Of a stretch of DNA of 64,000 nucleotides, positions 50,694-59,880 are shown piece after piece. Positions within the stretch are counted from its first letter, which is position 1. Each line of letters begins with the position of its first letter. The notes under the pieces were generated by a model. It saw nothing but the letters and a program-made list of their open reading frames with translations. It did not search any database and had not been told where the DNA came from. Source of the DNA: Fibrobacter sp. UWP2 (GTDB lineage Bacteria > Fibrobacterota > Fibrobacteria > Fibrobacterales > Fibrobacteraceae); contig NZ_FQYM01000001.1 of assembly GCF_900141705.1 (NCBI RefSeq), positions 124,001 through 188,000 on the forward strand, given 5' to 3'. Position numbers and translations under genes: made by a program.

Positions 50694-51548
50694 TTAGCAG
50701 AGGGCCTCGCCCACCTTTACAGGCTTGCCGACACACGCCTTGAAAATTTCGGGATGGCGCTCGCGGATCTTTTTATCGACCACGAGAATCACGGTGCTGC
50801 CCATCTCGAAGCGGCCCAATTCACCGCCCTTCTCGAAGGTCACCTTCTCGGTGGTTTCCCAGTCCAGGCGCTTTTCGTTGCGGGCGATTATCCCGGCGTT
50901 GGTCAAAAGGTCGGTACTGTACACGACGCCGATGCGACCCACGTTCGTTGCGCCCACCTTCACCACAAGGATTTCAGAATCGTCTTCAAGGCGGATGCGG
51001 CTCGTGAGGCGTTCGTTGATGCAAAAAAGACCCTCGATGCGTTCCACGCTGCCCACATTCACCGGCCAAAGAGTGCCCGGGCAATAGCTCGCGTCCACCA
51101 GTTCCCCTTTCACGGGACTATGGATGCGGTGGTAGTTGAACGGGGCGAGGTATATCGTCGCAAAGGCGCCGCCGTCAAAGTGTTTCGCCATTTCTTCGTT
51201 ACGGAGCAAGTCCTTCAAAAGGTAGGTCTTGCCCTTCGCCTGGATCATTTCCTGCTTGCCGTCAAAAGTCCCCGTCTGCGAGAGCACTCCATCCACAGGG
51301 CTGACGATTTCGGCGTCGGCTACGGGGCGCGTCCCCGGTTTTAGTCTACGGATAAAAAGTTCACCGATATTTGCGTAATGCTCCAGCGGGAATTCCGCCT
51401 CATCCATATTGAGCTTGTAATGCTTCGCAAAGATGTTCCTCGCGACCTTGCTAAACACCGGGAGGCGAAGACGCGTAACTGCACCGAAGGCACGACTCGC
51501 GGCATTCTTCGGCAGGAGTTTCATAAAGACGTAAAAGGGTGTATTCAT
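50694..51548 (-). CDS. psd: Phosphatidylserine decarboxylase proenzyme
   Basis: Psd converts phosphatidylserine to phosphatidylethanolamine at the inner membrane. The 284-residue proenzyme has SPVDGVLSQ, the catalytic APFNYHRIHSPVKG and the self-cleavage site EMGSTVIL (Ser251), giving a 34-residue pyruvoyl alpha chain. The usual LGST is MGST here. The gene heads a minus-strand unit with an Fe-S protein (four-base gap), a lipoprotein and a GerW-like protein. Confidence 0.94.
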   Translation of the reverse strand: MNTPFYVFMKLLPKNAASRAFGAVTRLRLPVFSKVARNIFAKHYKLNMDEAEFPLEHYANIGELFIRRLKPGTRPVADAEIVSPVDGVLSQTGTFDGKQEMIQAKGKTYLLKDLLRNEEMAKHFDGGAFATIYLAPFNYHRIHSPVKGELVDASYCPGTLWPVNVGSVERIEGLFCINERLTSRIRLEDDSEILVVKVGATNVGRIGVVYSTDLLTNAGIIARNEKRLDWETTEKVTFEKGGELGRFEMGSTVILVVDKKIRERHPEIFKACVGKPVKVGEALC

Positions 51549-51600
51549 AAGGGGAAATATAGAAATGTGAAGTGTCGAGTTATTAGTTACTAGACTCTAA

Positions 51601-52461
51601 TTAATGGCTTTCAAGTTTGGTCAGGTCGGTGTTAAACATTTTCCACAAGCGCGGGGCAAAGGGCGTCGCCCATTCTTTTTCGGGAGCGACACGGCTCGTG
51701 GTGACCGCCGTAAACTCGGAGTACGTGAGGAACACGAGCTCACCATAGCGGGCGTCCCACAGGCTCCAGGCGATTTTCCACTTGTACCCGCCGCTCTTGC
51801 CCAGGTCTGGAATCATCTCGACTTCCAGATACACGGGAATCGTGAGGTAGCGCAATTCATAGCGGCTAGCGATGCCGTTCAGCAGATCCTTAAGCTTTGC
51901 GGGAACTTCGCGGGCAAAGGTCTGCTCGATCCCGTTGCGTTCCACCCACGGAGCCACGTTCTCCAGCTTGATTCCATCGGCAAATTCCGACTTCAGGAAC
52001 TTTACAGATAAAGTATCCAGATAGCTGGAATCGGCCTCCGGGAGGCGCATGCCGGGGAGCATCAGTTCCCGCCGCATCTTGGGAAACGCCCGCACAAAGA
52101 GCGAGTCCTCGATGCGTGCCAAGTCAAAGTCCAGGGCGTCGGCACTAAAGCTGTGGCACATCTTGCAGCTCTCGGGGCGTTTCGCCACCACCTTCAAGGC
52201 AGGGAGTACGCCTACCACCGCGGTCGAATCCATGCGGCCGTACGCCACCTGGTTCCACTCGCGGTAAAACTTTTCGTCGGTAATCTTGAGTTCGATTTCG
52301 CCCTGCGTCCCGCATTCGTCACAGCCCGTATCGGCCATATCATTACCTCCACCGGAGCCGCCGTTTTCGGCATCGCGAGCCCCTGCACACGAAATCAGCA
52401 AAACGGCCGCCACGGCAAGCGCCACAGACCTAAAGCAATATTTCATCGACAAAAATTTCAT
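51601..52461 (-). CDS. Lipoprotein with CxxC and CxxCH motifs
   Basis: A 286-residue lipoprotein (leader ending VLLISC, lipid Cys25) followed by a Gly/Asp-rich stretch with CDEC (47-50). A CKMCH sequence (Cys99, Cys102, His103) fits a c-type haem site, but one motif alone may equally bind zinc or be chance. The rest has no recognisable domain. The ATG at 52461 is chosen for its GGAG site; a GTG six bases earlier is in frame. It ends an operon with a metallopeptidase, asparaginase and dtd. Confidence 0.75.
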   Translation of the reverse strand: MKFLSMKYCFRSVALAVAAVLLISCAGARDAENGGSGGGNDMADTGCDECGTQGEIELKITDEKFYREWNQVAYGRMDSTAVVGVLPALKVVAKRPESCKMCHSFSADALDFDLARIEDSLFVRAFPKMRRELMLPGMRLPEADSSYLDTLSVKFLKSEFADGIKLENVAPWVERNGIEQTFAREVPAKLKDLLNGIASRYELRYLTIPVYLEVEMIPDLGKSGGYKWKIAWSLWDARYGELVFLTYSEFTAVTTSRVAPEKEWATPFAPRLWKMFNTDLTKLESH

Positions 52462-52469
52462 ATCCACTC

Positions 52470-52907
52470 CTATTCCAACATTATTGTAAAAGGTCCGTCA
52501 TTCACAAGGCTCACCTGCATGTCGGCGCCGAATTTGCCGGTTTCCACCACAGCCACTTCCTTTTTGCACTCGGCAACAATGTAGTTGTACAGTTCTTCGG
52601 CAAGCGCCGGGTTCCCCGCATTATTGAACGTAGGGCGGTTTCCCTTGTGGCAATCGGCGTAAAGTGTAAACTGCGAAACCAAAAGGAGCGAGCCTTTCAC
52701 ATCGATTATCGAGAGGTTCGTCTTGCCGTTTTCGTCGGCAAAAATGCGGAGGGCGATCATTTTGCGGATCATGCGGTCTGCCACTTCTTTGGTGTCGCCC
52801 TCACCCACACCAATAAGCACCAAAAAACCTTTGCCGTCGATTTTACCCACGGTCTGACCGTCAATATCGACCTGCGCCTTGGTGACGCGTTGAATCAAGA
52901 ATTTCAT
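52470..52907 (-). CDS. dtd: D-aminoacyl-tRNA deacylase
   Basis: Dtd removes D-amino acids (and glycine) mischarged on tRNA. The 145-residue protein shows the two active-site motifs SQFTLYAD and NDGPFT and the standard start [17 protein letters not shown]. It lies five bases after the asparaginase gene and eight bases before the lipoprotein gene, so all belong to one transcript. Confidence 0.95.
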   Translation of the reverse strand: MKFLIQRVTKAQVDIDGQTVGKIDGKGFLVLIGVGEGDTKEVADRMIRKMIALRIFADENGKTNLSIIDVKGSLLLVSQFTLYADCHKGNRPTFNNAGNPALAEELYNYIVAECKKEVAVVETGKFGADMQVSLVNDGPFTIMLE

Positions 52908-52912
52908 CTTTC

Positions 52913-53866
52913 TTATACCACAAATTTTTTAAAGAACTTTTGGATTGAACCAGGATTTTGCGTTTGGGTCAAGGCGAGCCGCAAAAGGACCGCCGCCTTT
53001 GCCGGAGGGAGTGCGTATGCCGCAACCGTACCAGGAACCAATAGTTGCTCGGGCACGACTTCGCCGTTACTGATGCGCGTCGAGACCACCACGGGAACAC
53101 GCTTGCCAGGGCCACTTACACACTTTTTGATTTCGGCAATCCAGGCTTCGCTGAACTCGCCCGCCCCGGCACCCGCGACGACGATGCCCTCGGAACGCCC
53201 TGCGGCAAAGGCAACCTGTGCCGGGTCGGCCTCGGCATTAAAATAGAGGACGGCCACCTTCGGGAGTTCCGCAACGCCATCCAATTCAAAATGCGGTAAC
53301 GCGCCAACGCCCACAGGCATCCCGACAAAAGCGTCAAGCGCATTGGCGTGGATTTTTTGCGCAGAGAGGCCATCCATCACCTTGCCCGCAAAAGCGAGCA
53401 GGACACGCCCGCCACTCGCAGTGCCGCCCGCGACCGCTGCCACGCCGCCTACTGCGACTTTCACCGCCAAAAGCAAATTCGTCGGGCCGTCGGGTTCGGC
53501 AGCCGTCGCCGGCCTCATGGCGCCCGTAAGCACCACCGGCTTTTGCACATCAAGGGTCAACGCCAAAAAGCACGCAGTCTCTTCCATGGTGTCGGTGCCG
53601 TGCATAATCACGACGCCGTCCACATCGGGCTTTACCGCCAGCTCTTTTATACGCGACAATAGCCGCAGCCAAATCGCCGAGGTCACGTCGTCCGAGTTGA
53701 TGTTGCAAACCTGCTCCACGCTCACCTGCGCCACCTGCGCAAGCCCCGGGACAGCCGCCACCAAGTCCGCCGCCTCAATCGCGCCGGACTTGTAGCCCAC
53801 GTTTTTTCCGGGTTCGCCCGCACCGGCAATGGTCCCGCCGGTCGCCAAAACAACAACTTTCTTCAC
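52913..53866 (-). CDS. ansA: L-asparaginase
   Basis: A 317-residue asparaginase, which hydrolyses asparagine to aspartate and ammonia. The first active-site segment is [14 protein letters not shown] (Thr12) and the second [13 protein letters not shown], carrying the Thr-Asp pair with the catalytic Lys expected downstream. No signal peptide is visible, so a cytoplasmic enzyme is likely. It starts with GTG at 53866, overlapping the stop of the metallopeptidase gene (GTGA), a coupled pair. Confidence 0.9.
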   Translation of the reverse strand: MKKVVVLATGGTIAGAGEPGKNVGYKSGAIEAADLVAAVPGLAQVAQVSVEQVCNINSDDVTSAIWLRLLSRIKELAVKPDVDGVVIMHGTDTMEETACFLALTLDVQKPVVLTGAMRPATAAEPDGPTNLLLAVKVAVGGVAAVAGGTASGGRVLLAFAGKVMDGLSAQKIHANALDAFVGMPVGVGALPHFELDGVAELPKVAVLYFNAEADPAQVAFAAGRSEGIVVAGAGAGEFSEAWIAEIKKCVSGPGKRVPVVVSTRISNGEVVPEQLLVPGTVAAYALPPAKAAVLLRLALTQTQNPGSIQKFFKKFVV

Positions 53867-54864
53867 TTGACCGCCTCCAGCAACTGTGCGGTGGTCACAC
53901 CGTAATACTTGCGCAACGATTCGTCAACACCCAGTTTGCGAATGTCCCGGATGCAATCGCGAAACGTGCTAAAATCGGCAGAGGCGCTCTTGGGGTCCCG
54001 CTTTAGCAGTTCCTCGACCATCCTTTGCGAATACCAGTACAGCTTGACGGCGACATCGGTCCTGGACTCCTTCACAAAGGGTTCCGTGAGCGCCGTTATA
54101 CTCGGCTCCGGTCCTGCCGGGCGCGGTTCGCCGTTGCGCGAGGCGTCCACCACCTGCGCAATGCCTTCGTTGAGCCACAGCGGGATGTTTTTGCGGGTCA
54201 TGGCGCGCACAAAGGCGTGGGTCAACTCGTGGAACAAAATCGGGCGGTAGATTTCGGGGTATTTCATCATGTTCACAGGCACGCGCAGCTTGCCATCAAA
54301 AAGCGCGCCCACCCAGTCGGGGCGGTTGTCCATGCCTTGGTACTCTGCCGACTGGTACAGCACCAAGTGCATTTTATTATCGGGTCTAAAATCAAAAAGG
54401 TGCGTCAGCGAATCGTAGGCGACTTCCAAAACGGCGAGCGCTTCCATCACATCGGCTCGGCTCGGCCGCCCCTCGAACTCGACGCGAAAGTGCATGGAAC
54501 GTTCAATACCAAGTTCCGCCATTTCACGAATAAGCGACGCGGCCTTCCCGTCAAAATACTTGGTCTCTTCGTTGCTGAATTTGAGCCCGGCAATGTAGGC
54601 GCGGCACTCATCATAGCGTTCCTGTTCAAACAAGATCCCCGCCAGGTGGGTTTGCAAGTTCTCGTCATCGGGGGATTCTTGCAAAAGCGCACGGATGCTT
54701 TTTTCGGCGCAATTCCACTCACCCGTTTCAACGCATTCCGTCGCTTCGGCAATCAGGGACTCGTGCCTATTGAACGCCTCGTCTTGAGCCCGTTGTTTTA
54801 CCCAAAGGCGGGCCCCAACGAGCACCAAAACAAGGCAAAGAACAACGCGGGCAATCTGTTTCAT
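53863..54864 (-). CDS. Membrane-anchored HExxH metallopeptidase (MA clan) with TPR-like region
   Basis: A 333-residue protein: N-terminal membrane anchor (5-20), a helical TPR-like region (about 35-110, with WNCAEKSIRALLQESPDDENLQ), and a gluzincin domain with FHELTHAF (His212, Glu213, His216) and the third ligand Glu233 in WLNEG. It faces the periplasm and is likely a zinc peptidase of unknown substrate. The ATG at 54864 begins the anchor. It heads the asparaginase-dtd-lipoprotein operon. Confidence 0.82.
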   Translation of the reverse strand: MKQIARVVLCLVLVLVGARLWVKQRAQDEAFNRHESLIAEATECVETGEWNCAEKSIRALLQESPDDENLQTHLAGILFEQERYDECRAYIAGLKFSNEETKYFDGKAASLIREMAELGIERSMHFRVEFEGRPSRADVMEALAVLEVAYDSLTHLFDFRPDNKMHLVLYQSAEYQGMDNRPDWVGALFDGKLRVPVNMMKYPEIYRPILFHELTHAFVRAMTRKNIPLWLNEGIAQVVDASRNGEPRPAGPEPSITALTEPFVKESRTDVAVKLYWYSQRMVEELLKRDPKSASADFSTFRDCIRDIRKLGVDESLRKYYGVTTAQLLEAVK

Positions 54865-54985
54865 TTTTCTCTCGGCAATACCAAAATCTCTGCACAAATA
54901 ATAAAAAAATGACCAATTACGACTTTTCCCGCACCCCTAGGACGGGCAAAATAATGTATTTTATTCCATAAGGTTGGATCGGAGT

Positions 54986-55816
54986 ATGAAACAGATTTTT
55001 AACTACAGCGACTATCGCGACTACATTCGCGATTTTTACCTGGAGCGAAAAAAGAAGAACCCCAGGTATTCTTACAGCGTTTTAGGGACCGCCATTGGCT
55101 TGAACGCAAGCCATGTTTTTTGCCTTGTCGAAAAAACGCGCGACCTCCCGATCCGTTGCGTCCCTGCCGTCAAAAAACTGATGGGGCTCGAGAACCGCGC
55201 AGCCGCCTACTTTGACCTGCTCCTCGCGGCATCGCGCACCAAGTCCGAGACGACCCGCGCCGAGATTATGGAGAAGGCGGCACTCCTCAAAGACATCAAA
55301 AAACGTTTTTTGCAGAACAAGGAACTGGAGTACCTGAGCCAGTGGTGGACCGCGGTCATCCGCGCCGTCATCGAGGTAAACCAGGGCCGCATCGACATCA
55401 AAAAAATCGCCAACAGCCTGGAGCCCCCCATTAGCGAGGATCAGGCCAGGGACAGCATCCAGCTTTTAAAGGACCTCGGGTTCATCAAGCCCATCAACGA
55501 CAAGCGCGTCTCGCTCACCGAGTCGCACATCACCATTGGCGGCGAGGAACGCGCCAATGCCATCCGCAGTTTCCAGGCCGAGGTCATGAAGGTGGGCGCC
55601 CGCTCGCTCCGCGAGGTCGCCCCCGAGAACCGAGACATTTCAACATTGACCATGCCGGTGGACCAGCAGTGCTTCGAAGACATCAAGGCCATGCTGCAGG
55701 AATTCCGCCAAGAAGTCCAAATCCGCGTGGACAAATGCAAGCACCCCAGCCGCGTAATGCAAATGAACCTGGCATTCTTTCCGGTCGCATTAAGCAAAAA
55801 GGAGGCCGAGAAATGA
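54986..55816 (+). CDS. TIGR02147-family regulator-like protein
   Basis: A 276-residue protein of the TIGR02147/DUF4423 family that is expanded in Fibrobacter. It opens with FNYSDYRDYIRDFYLERK, has a helix-turn-helix-like N-terminal part (SVLGTAIGLNASHVFCLVEK), the middle LEYLSQWWTAVIRAVIEV and the C-terminal DISTLTMPVDQQCFEDIKAMLQEFR. A regulatory role is inferred from the helix-turn-helix. The start ATG at 54986 follows GGA/GGAG. Its stop overlaps the start of the lipoprotein gene by four bases (ATGA). Confidence 0.87.
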   Translation: MKQIFNYSDYRDYIRDFYLERKKKNPRYSYSVLGTAIGLNASHVFCLVEKTRDLPIRCVPAVKKLMGLENRAAAYFDLLLAASRTKSETTRAEIMEKAALLKDIKKRFLQNKELEYLSQWWTAVIRAVIEVNQGRIDIKKIANSLEPPISEDQARDSIQLLKDLGFIKPINDKRVSLTESHITIGGEERANAIRSFQAEVMKVGARSLREVAPENRDISTLTMPVDQQCFEDIKAMLQEFRQEVQIRVDKCKHPSRVMQMNLAFFPVALSKKEAEK

Positions 55817-57396
55817 ACTTCTACCAAAAGAAGTCTTCCCTAAAATCCCTTTTAGCGATCCTCCTGATCTTGTTCCCTGTCGCCTTCTGGGCAGGGTGCG
55901 GAGACAACGGCGGTTCCGGTGATTCAGCAAGCTACACCACCGAGACCGAGAACGCCATTGCCGTGAGAGTCTTTGACGGCGCCACCCCCGCCGCGCGGAC
56001 GAGTTTCAAAGTGATGCCCAACTGGTTCCTCGCCGACACCAGCAAGGCCGCCAGCGAAAGCGAATACACATACTCGGGCACAACCGACGAGAACGGCTGG
56101 GTCCGCATCGAGAACCACCCCGAAGGCTCGTTCACCCTGCAGCTTGTCAAGGGCGATTCCGCCGTCGTGACGCAATACAATTTGAACAAACTCTCCCCGG
56201 TGTTCACCAACGACAGCATCGCGCTCAACGCCCGCGGTTCCGTGGACGGCTGGGTGGCTTTGCCGCAAAACGCCAAGTACGCCTGGGTCTTTGTGAAAGG
56301 CGTCGACATGGTGCAAAAGACCGACTCCACTGGGCACTTCGCCATTAACGACGTTCCCTCGGGTAGTGTCGACATATTGGCGTGGGTTCCTCAGGACCAG
56401 ACCGTCGCCGGCGTCGCCAGCATCAAGGTGGAACCCGCCGACACGCTCTTCCTCGAGACCCTCAAGACTCCCGATGAAATGGAAGAACTGCAGGATCCGT
56501 GGCGTTACTCCCGTAGCATCGCCCCCTCGAAGCTTATCTCCGACTGGATGAAGCCCATCACCTTGCCGATGGTCGTCACCATCCGCCTGGACGCAACCAC
56601 CTTCGATTTCGCCACCGCCAAGAACGACGGTTCCGACCTCAGGTTGTATGACGCCGAGGGCGAACTTTTGCCCATCGAGATCGACACCTGGAGCACCACC
56701 GTTCAAAGCGGCATTGTGAACGTGCGCATCGAGAAACCCGCCGACACCGCCGGCACTTGGACCCTCAAGTGGGGCAACCCCACTGCACGTACCTTCGAGA
56801 ACGCCGATGTCTGGGCGGGCATGAGCGACTCCGTCATGCAGGAGCTCAACAGCGCCTTTATCATAGGCTTCGAGAACGATTCACAAAAGAACGACCTGCA
56901 GCCACCCCTCATTCCCAATTCCTGGTACCTGGGGACCAAAGTCACCGAGAACCTGGATTCCATCCAACTCCATAACAATATGAAGGCGATTGAAGATGCC
57001 GACGAAGGCCGCAACGGCAAAGCCCTCCACATCAAGTACAGCGCCAACTGGCCCGAATACGTTTTGATGGGAACCCGAATATCGAAGGCCTCCCGCGACA
57101 TCGGCCACCTGGACTCCATCGAGGTCTGGATCCGCGGCAACGGCAAGTACAACATCATCTTGGAAGACCTTGTCTCCGATTACAACCACAAGGTGGAATA
57201 CATTGGCGACGCCAAAGAAGAATGGGAACGCGTCGTTGTGCGTCCCCAGGACTTCAAGTCCGACACCATCAGCTATCACGGTTGGGAGCAGACCCGCCAC
57301 AATGTCACCCACTTTACCGTATTCGCCTTTGACGGCACAGACTTGTGGATTGACGACGTCCGCCTTTATGGCATCAATCGCGACGACCTGAGATAA
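55813..57396 (+). CDS. Lipoprotein with carboxypeptidase-regulatory-like and DUF2341-like domains
   Basis: A 527-residue lipoprotein (leader LLAILLILFPVAFWAGC, Cys29). After a Ser/Gly spacer come two beta domains of carboxypeptidase-regulatory type (about 45-130 and 135-210), a DUF2341-like domain (YSRSIAPSKLISDW, LRLYDAEGELLPIEIDTW, about 235-360) and a jelly-roll sugar-binding-like C-terminal domain (about 380-527, ending LWIDDVRLYGINR). It is probably surface-exposed and carbohydrate-interacting. It is translationally coupled to the TIGR02147 gene and overlaps the convergent CE6 gene by 23 bases. Confidence 0.82.
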   Translation: MNFYQKKSSLKSLLAILLILFPVAFWAGCGDNGGSGDSASYTTETENAIAVRVFDGATPAARTSFKVMPNWFLADTSKAASESEYTYSGTTDENGWVRIENHPEGSFTLQLVKGDSAVVTQYNLNKLSPVFTNDSIALNARGSVDGWVALPQNAKYAWVFVKGVDMVQKTDSTGHFAINDVPSGSVDILAWVPQDQTVAGVASIKVEPADTLFLETLKTPDEMEELQDPWRYSRSIAPSKLISDWMKPITLPMVVTIRLDATTFDFATAKNDGSDLRLYDAEGELLPIEIDTWSTTVQSGIVNVRIEKPADTAGTWTLKWGNPTARTFENADVWAGMSDSVMQELNSAFIIGFENDSQKNDLQPPLIPNSWYLGTKVTENLDSIQLHNNMKAIEDADEGRNGKALHIKYSANWPEYVLMGTRISKASRDIGHLDSIEVWIRGNGKYNIILEDLVSDYNHKVEYIGDAKEEWERVVVRPQDFKSDTISYHGWEQTRHNVTHFTVFAFDGTDLWIDDVRLYGINRDDLR

Positions 57397-58414
57397 GGAC
57401 CGATTTTTCGACCCCGTTCTTTTTGTAACGGATGTACAGCGCCTGGCTTTTGGAATCAAAGTAAAGCCGGGCTTTTTCATTTAATGGCGCCAAGCCGCGT
57501 GCCATTTGGGCAGAGCCGAGCGCCGTTGTGGAGTCGACCTTGCCCGTATCGGCGACAACGCCCGTGTCTTGCGGAACAACTTCGGGTTCCTGGGCCTTCA
57601 ACAGCTCAAGCATTTTCAAGGCGTAGCGCCTGCCAAAGGTCTCGTAGCCCTCGCGCGTAAAGTGCAGCGTGTAGTTTGTCTCCTTCAAGGCGGGGCAATC
57701 CTTCGCCGAAACCAGGTGGCCGTTCGGAATCAAATCGGCGGCCTCGGCAACGGCGGTGTTTCGCCAGCCCAAGTCTCCCGTAGGTGCCAATTCCCCAATC
57801 AGGATGGGGACCTTTTCGGGGTCCAGCTCCAATTCCTCAATAAAGTCGTCATAGACCTTCTTTACACGGCTCGGCCAGTCGTTCATTTGGTAGTCGGCTT
57901 CGCCCTGATGGAACAAAAAGCCCTTGATAACACCCTTTTGCTTGGCAATTTTCCCCATTTCTACAATTCTTTTGTGCAAATCGCCGCCGTACTCCTCAAA
58001 ATACTGGAGCCACCAGGTGTCGCCCTTATTCTTGGCGTTTTGCACGTAGGCCGTGTTGCGGTCCTTGTCAAAAAGGTCAATGCTTTGGCCGCCAATGGCC
58101 ACGTTCGCCACCGCCACAGTAATGCTGTCAGGCAAGGAATCGATCATGGCGCGCCCAAAGAAATCGACAATGCCCATTTTGGACTGACTGTGCCCCATAG
58201 GAGGGGCCGCCGGGTAGAACTCCCCGACCTTTTGGCCGGAGTGGTTTGCGGCTCGCAGCACCTGGAACCTAGGGTTCGTCACCTTATCGGCCGCAGTGAC
58301 GGTCGCCTGTCCCGACATGTTCGACTGGCCATACGCCAAGTAAATGTGGAAATTCGGGTCCTGTGCATAGCACAGAGTCGCTCCCAAAGCCAATGCCGCT
58401 AGAACTTTACGCAT
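57374..58414 (-). CDS. Secreted CE6-type acetylxylan esterase
   Basis: A 346-residue exported SGNH-like esterase of carbohydrate esterase family 6, removing acetyl groups from xylan. Signal peptide 1-17; block I LAYGQSNMSG (Ser31), the ANVAIGGQSID region, HQGE at 169-172 (FLFHQGEADYQ) and the C-terminal His in LHFTREGYETFGRRYA. The last 60 residues form a Pro/Thr-rich linker and a short basic domain. GGGAGG precedes the ATG. It works logically with the GH11 xylanases elsewhere in the window. A long structured leader lies upstream (58446-58554). Confidence 0.88.
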   Translation of the reverse strand: MRKVLAALALGATLCYAQDPNFHIYLAYGQSNMSGQATVTAADKVTNPRFQVLRAANHSGQKVGEFYPAAPPMGHSQSKMGIVDFFGRAMIDSLPDSITVAVANVAIGGQSIDLFDKDRNTAYVQNAKNKGDTWWLQYFEEYGGDLHKRIVEMGKIAKQKGVIKGFLFHQGEADYQMNDWPSRVKKVYDDFIEELELDPEKVPILIGELAPTGDLGWRNTAVAEAADLIPNGHLVSAKDCPALKETNYTLHFTREGYETFGRRYALKMLELLKAQEPEVVPQDTGVVADTGKVDSTTALGSAQMARGLAPLNEKARLYFDSKSQALYIRYKKNGVEKSVLISGRRD

Positions 58415-58445
58415 ATAGGCAAACCTCCCTTTTTAAAAATAAAAA

Positions 58446-58554
58446 AACAAACGCCCTGTTTGGTAGGACCCCACTACAGCAACGGAATTTCCGCCAACCT
58501 TGTAATTCCCCATCCGCTACTGTAGTGGGCCTAATTTCTACCTAAGCGTTTGTT
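58446..58554 (-). promoter_or_regulatory. Long terminator-ended hairpin in the CE6 leader
   Basis: Read on the minus strand, AACAAACGC opens and GCGTTTGTTTTTTT closes the structure (58554-58546 with 58454-58446). Inside, TAGGCCCACTACAG (58532-58519) pairs with CTGTAGTGGGGTCCTA (58079+400, that is 58479-58464). A small CGGAATTTCCG palindrome is at the tip. The T run comes directly before the ribosome-binding site, so the fold could act as an attenuator of the esterase gene, or be a small RNA. Confidence 0.6.
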
Positions 58555-58711
58555 ATGAATAAAATTACCTACGAGCGCCCCCATTTTATAGCCCTTTGCG
58601 AAAATAAAGCATTTACAAAATGTATATGAAATTGCCAATAATTGGTGTTTTAACTAACTTTACCGCCGTAAACAAAAAAGCGGCAAAAACCGCGAATTTA
58701 CGGAGATTACC

Positions 58712-59809
58712 ATGGGTTTTAAATGCGGCATCGTAGGCCTTCCCAACGTGGGCAAGAGCACCATCTTCAACGCAATCACCAACGCCGGCGCCGAAGCCGC
58801 CAACTACCCGTTCTGCACCATCGAGCCGAACGTGGGCATGGTGAGCGTGCCCGATAGCCGCCTCGACGAGTTGGTAAAAGTTTACAACCCCAAGTCCATC
58901 GTGCCGGCCGTGACCGAATTCGTCGACATCGCCGGCCTCGTGAAGGGCGCAAGCAAGGGAGAAGGCCTGGGCAACCAGTTTCTCACCCACATCCGCGAAT
59001 GCGAAGCCATCATGGAAGTAGTACGCTGCTTTGACGACGAGAACATCGTTCACGTGAGCGGTTCCGTGGACCCCGTCCGCGACGTGGAAGTCATTGAACT
59101 CGAGCTCATCCTCAAGGACATGGACACCGTCGAAAAACGCCTCGCCACCGAGAACAAGGCCGCCCGCGTCGGCAACGCCGAAGCCAAGGCCCGCCTCGCC
59201 GCCTGCGAACTCTTGAAAAAGACCCTCGAAGAAGGCAAGGCCGCCCGCACCGTGATGAACGACAGCGAAGAAATGCAAGCCGTTGTGAAGGACCTGGGAC
59301 TGCTCACCGCAAAGCCGCTCTTTTACTGCGCCAACGTGAAGGACGACGACATTCTCACCGGCAACGCCTACGTGGACACACTCAAGGCCTACGCCGAAAA
59401 AAACGGCCACGCCGTCATCGTGATCAGCGGTAAAATCGAGGAAGAGCTCTCCCAGATGGAGCCCGCCGACAAGGCAGAATTCCTCAAGGAACTGGGCATG
59501 AAGGAATCGGGCCTCGACGCCGTGGTGCGCAAGGGCTACGAAATTCTCGGCCTCCGCACGTTCTTTACCGCCGGCGAGAAGGAATGCCGCGCCTGGACGT
59601 TCCACTCCGGTTTCAAGGCCCCGCAGTGCGCAGGCGTCATCCACACCGATTTCGAGCGCGGCTTTATTCGCGCCGAGACATTGAGCTTCGAGGACTTTCG
59701 CAAGCACGGCAGCTGGAACGCAGCCAAAGAGGCAGGGCTTGTCCGCACCGAAGGCAAGGACTACCTGGTACAGGATGGCGACATCATGTACTTCCTCTTC
59801 AACGTGTAG
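58712..59809 (+). CDS. ychF: Redox-regulated ATPase YchF
   Basis: YchF (human OLA1) is an Obg-family P-loop protein that binds ATP and interacts with ribosomes. The 365-residue protein begins [19 protein letters not shown] (G1), has [20 protein letters not shown] (G3, switch II) and a C-terminal TGS domain with [16 protein letters not shown] and [19 protein letters not shown]. The altered NxxE specificity motif typical of YchF is at CANVKD. GGAG lies upstream of the ATG. A symmetric terminator follows. Confidence 0.96.
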   Translation: MGFKCGIVGLPNVGKSTIFNAITNAGAEAANYPFCTIEPNVGMVSVPDSRLDELVKVYNPKSIVPAVTEFVDIAGLVKGASKGEGLGNQFLTHIRECEAIMEVVRCFDDENIVHVSGSVDPVRDVEVIELELILKDMDTVEKRLATENKAARVGNAEAKARLAACELLKKTLEEGKAARTVMNDSEEMQAVVKDLGLLTAKPLFYCANVKDDDILTGNAYVDTLKAYAEKNGHAVIVISGKIEEELSQMEPADKAEFLKELGMKESGLDAVVRKGYEILGLRTFFTAGEKECRAWTFHSGFKAPQCAGVIHTDFERGFIRAETLSFEDFRKHGSWNAAKEAGLVRTEGKDYLVQDGDIMYFLFNV

Positions 59810-59855
59810 CAAACGGGCTGCAACAGCCTACATAAAAGCCGGACACGGCAAAAAA

Positions 59856-59880
59856 AGCGGGTTCAAGACCCGCATTTTTT
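59856..59880. terminator. Two-way terminator between ychF and a membrane-protein gene
   Basis: GCGGGT / ACCCGC stem with a TCAAG loop, six A residues on the left and six T residues on the right. Confidence 0.85.
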
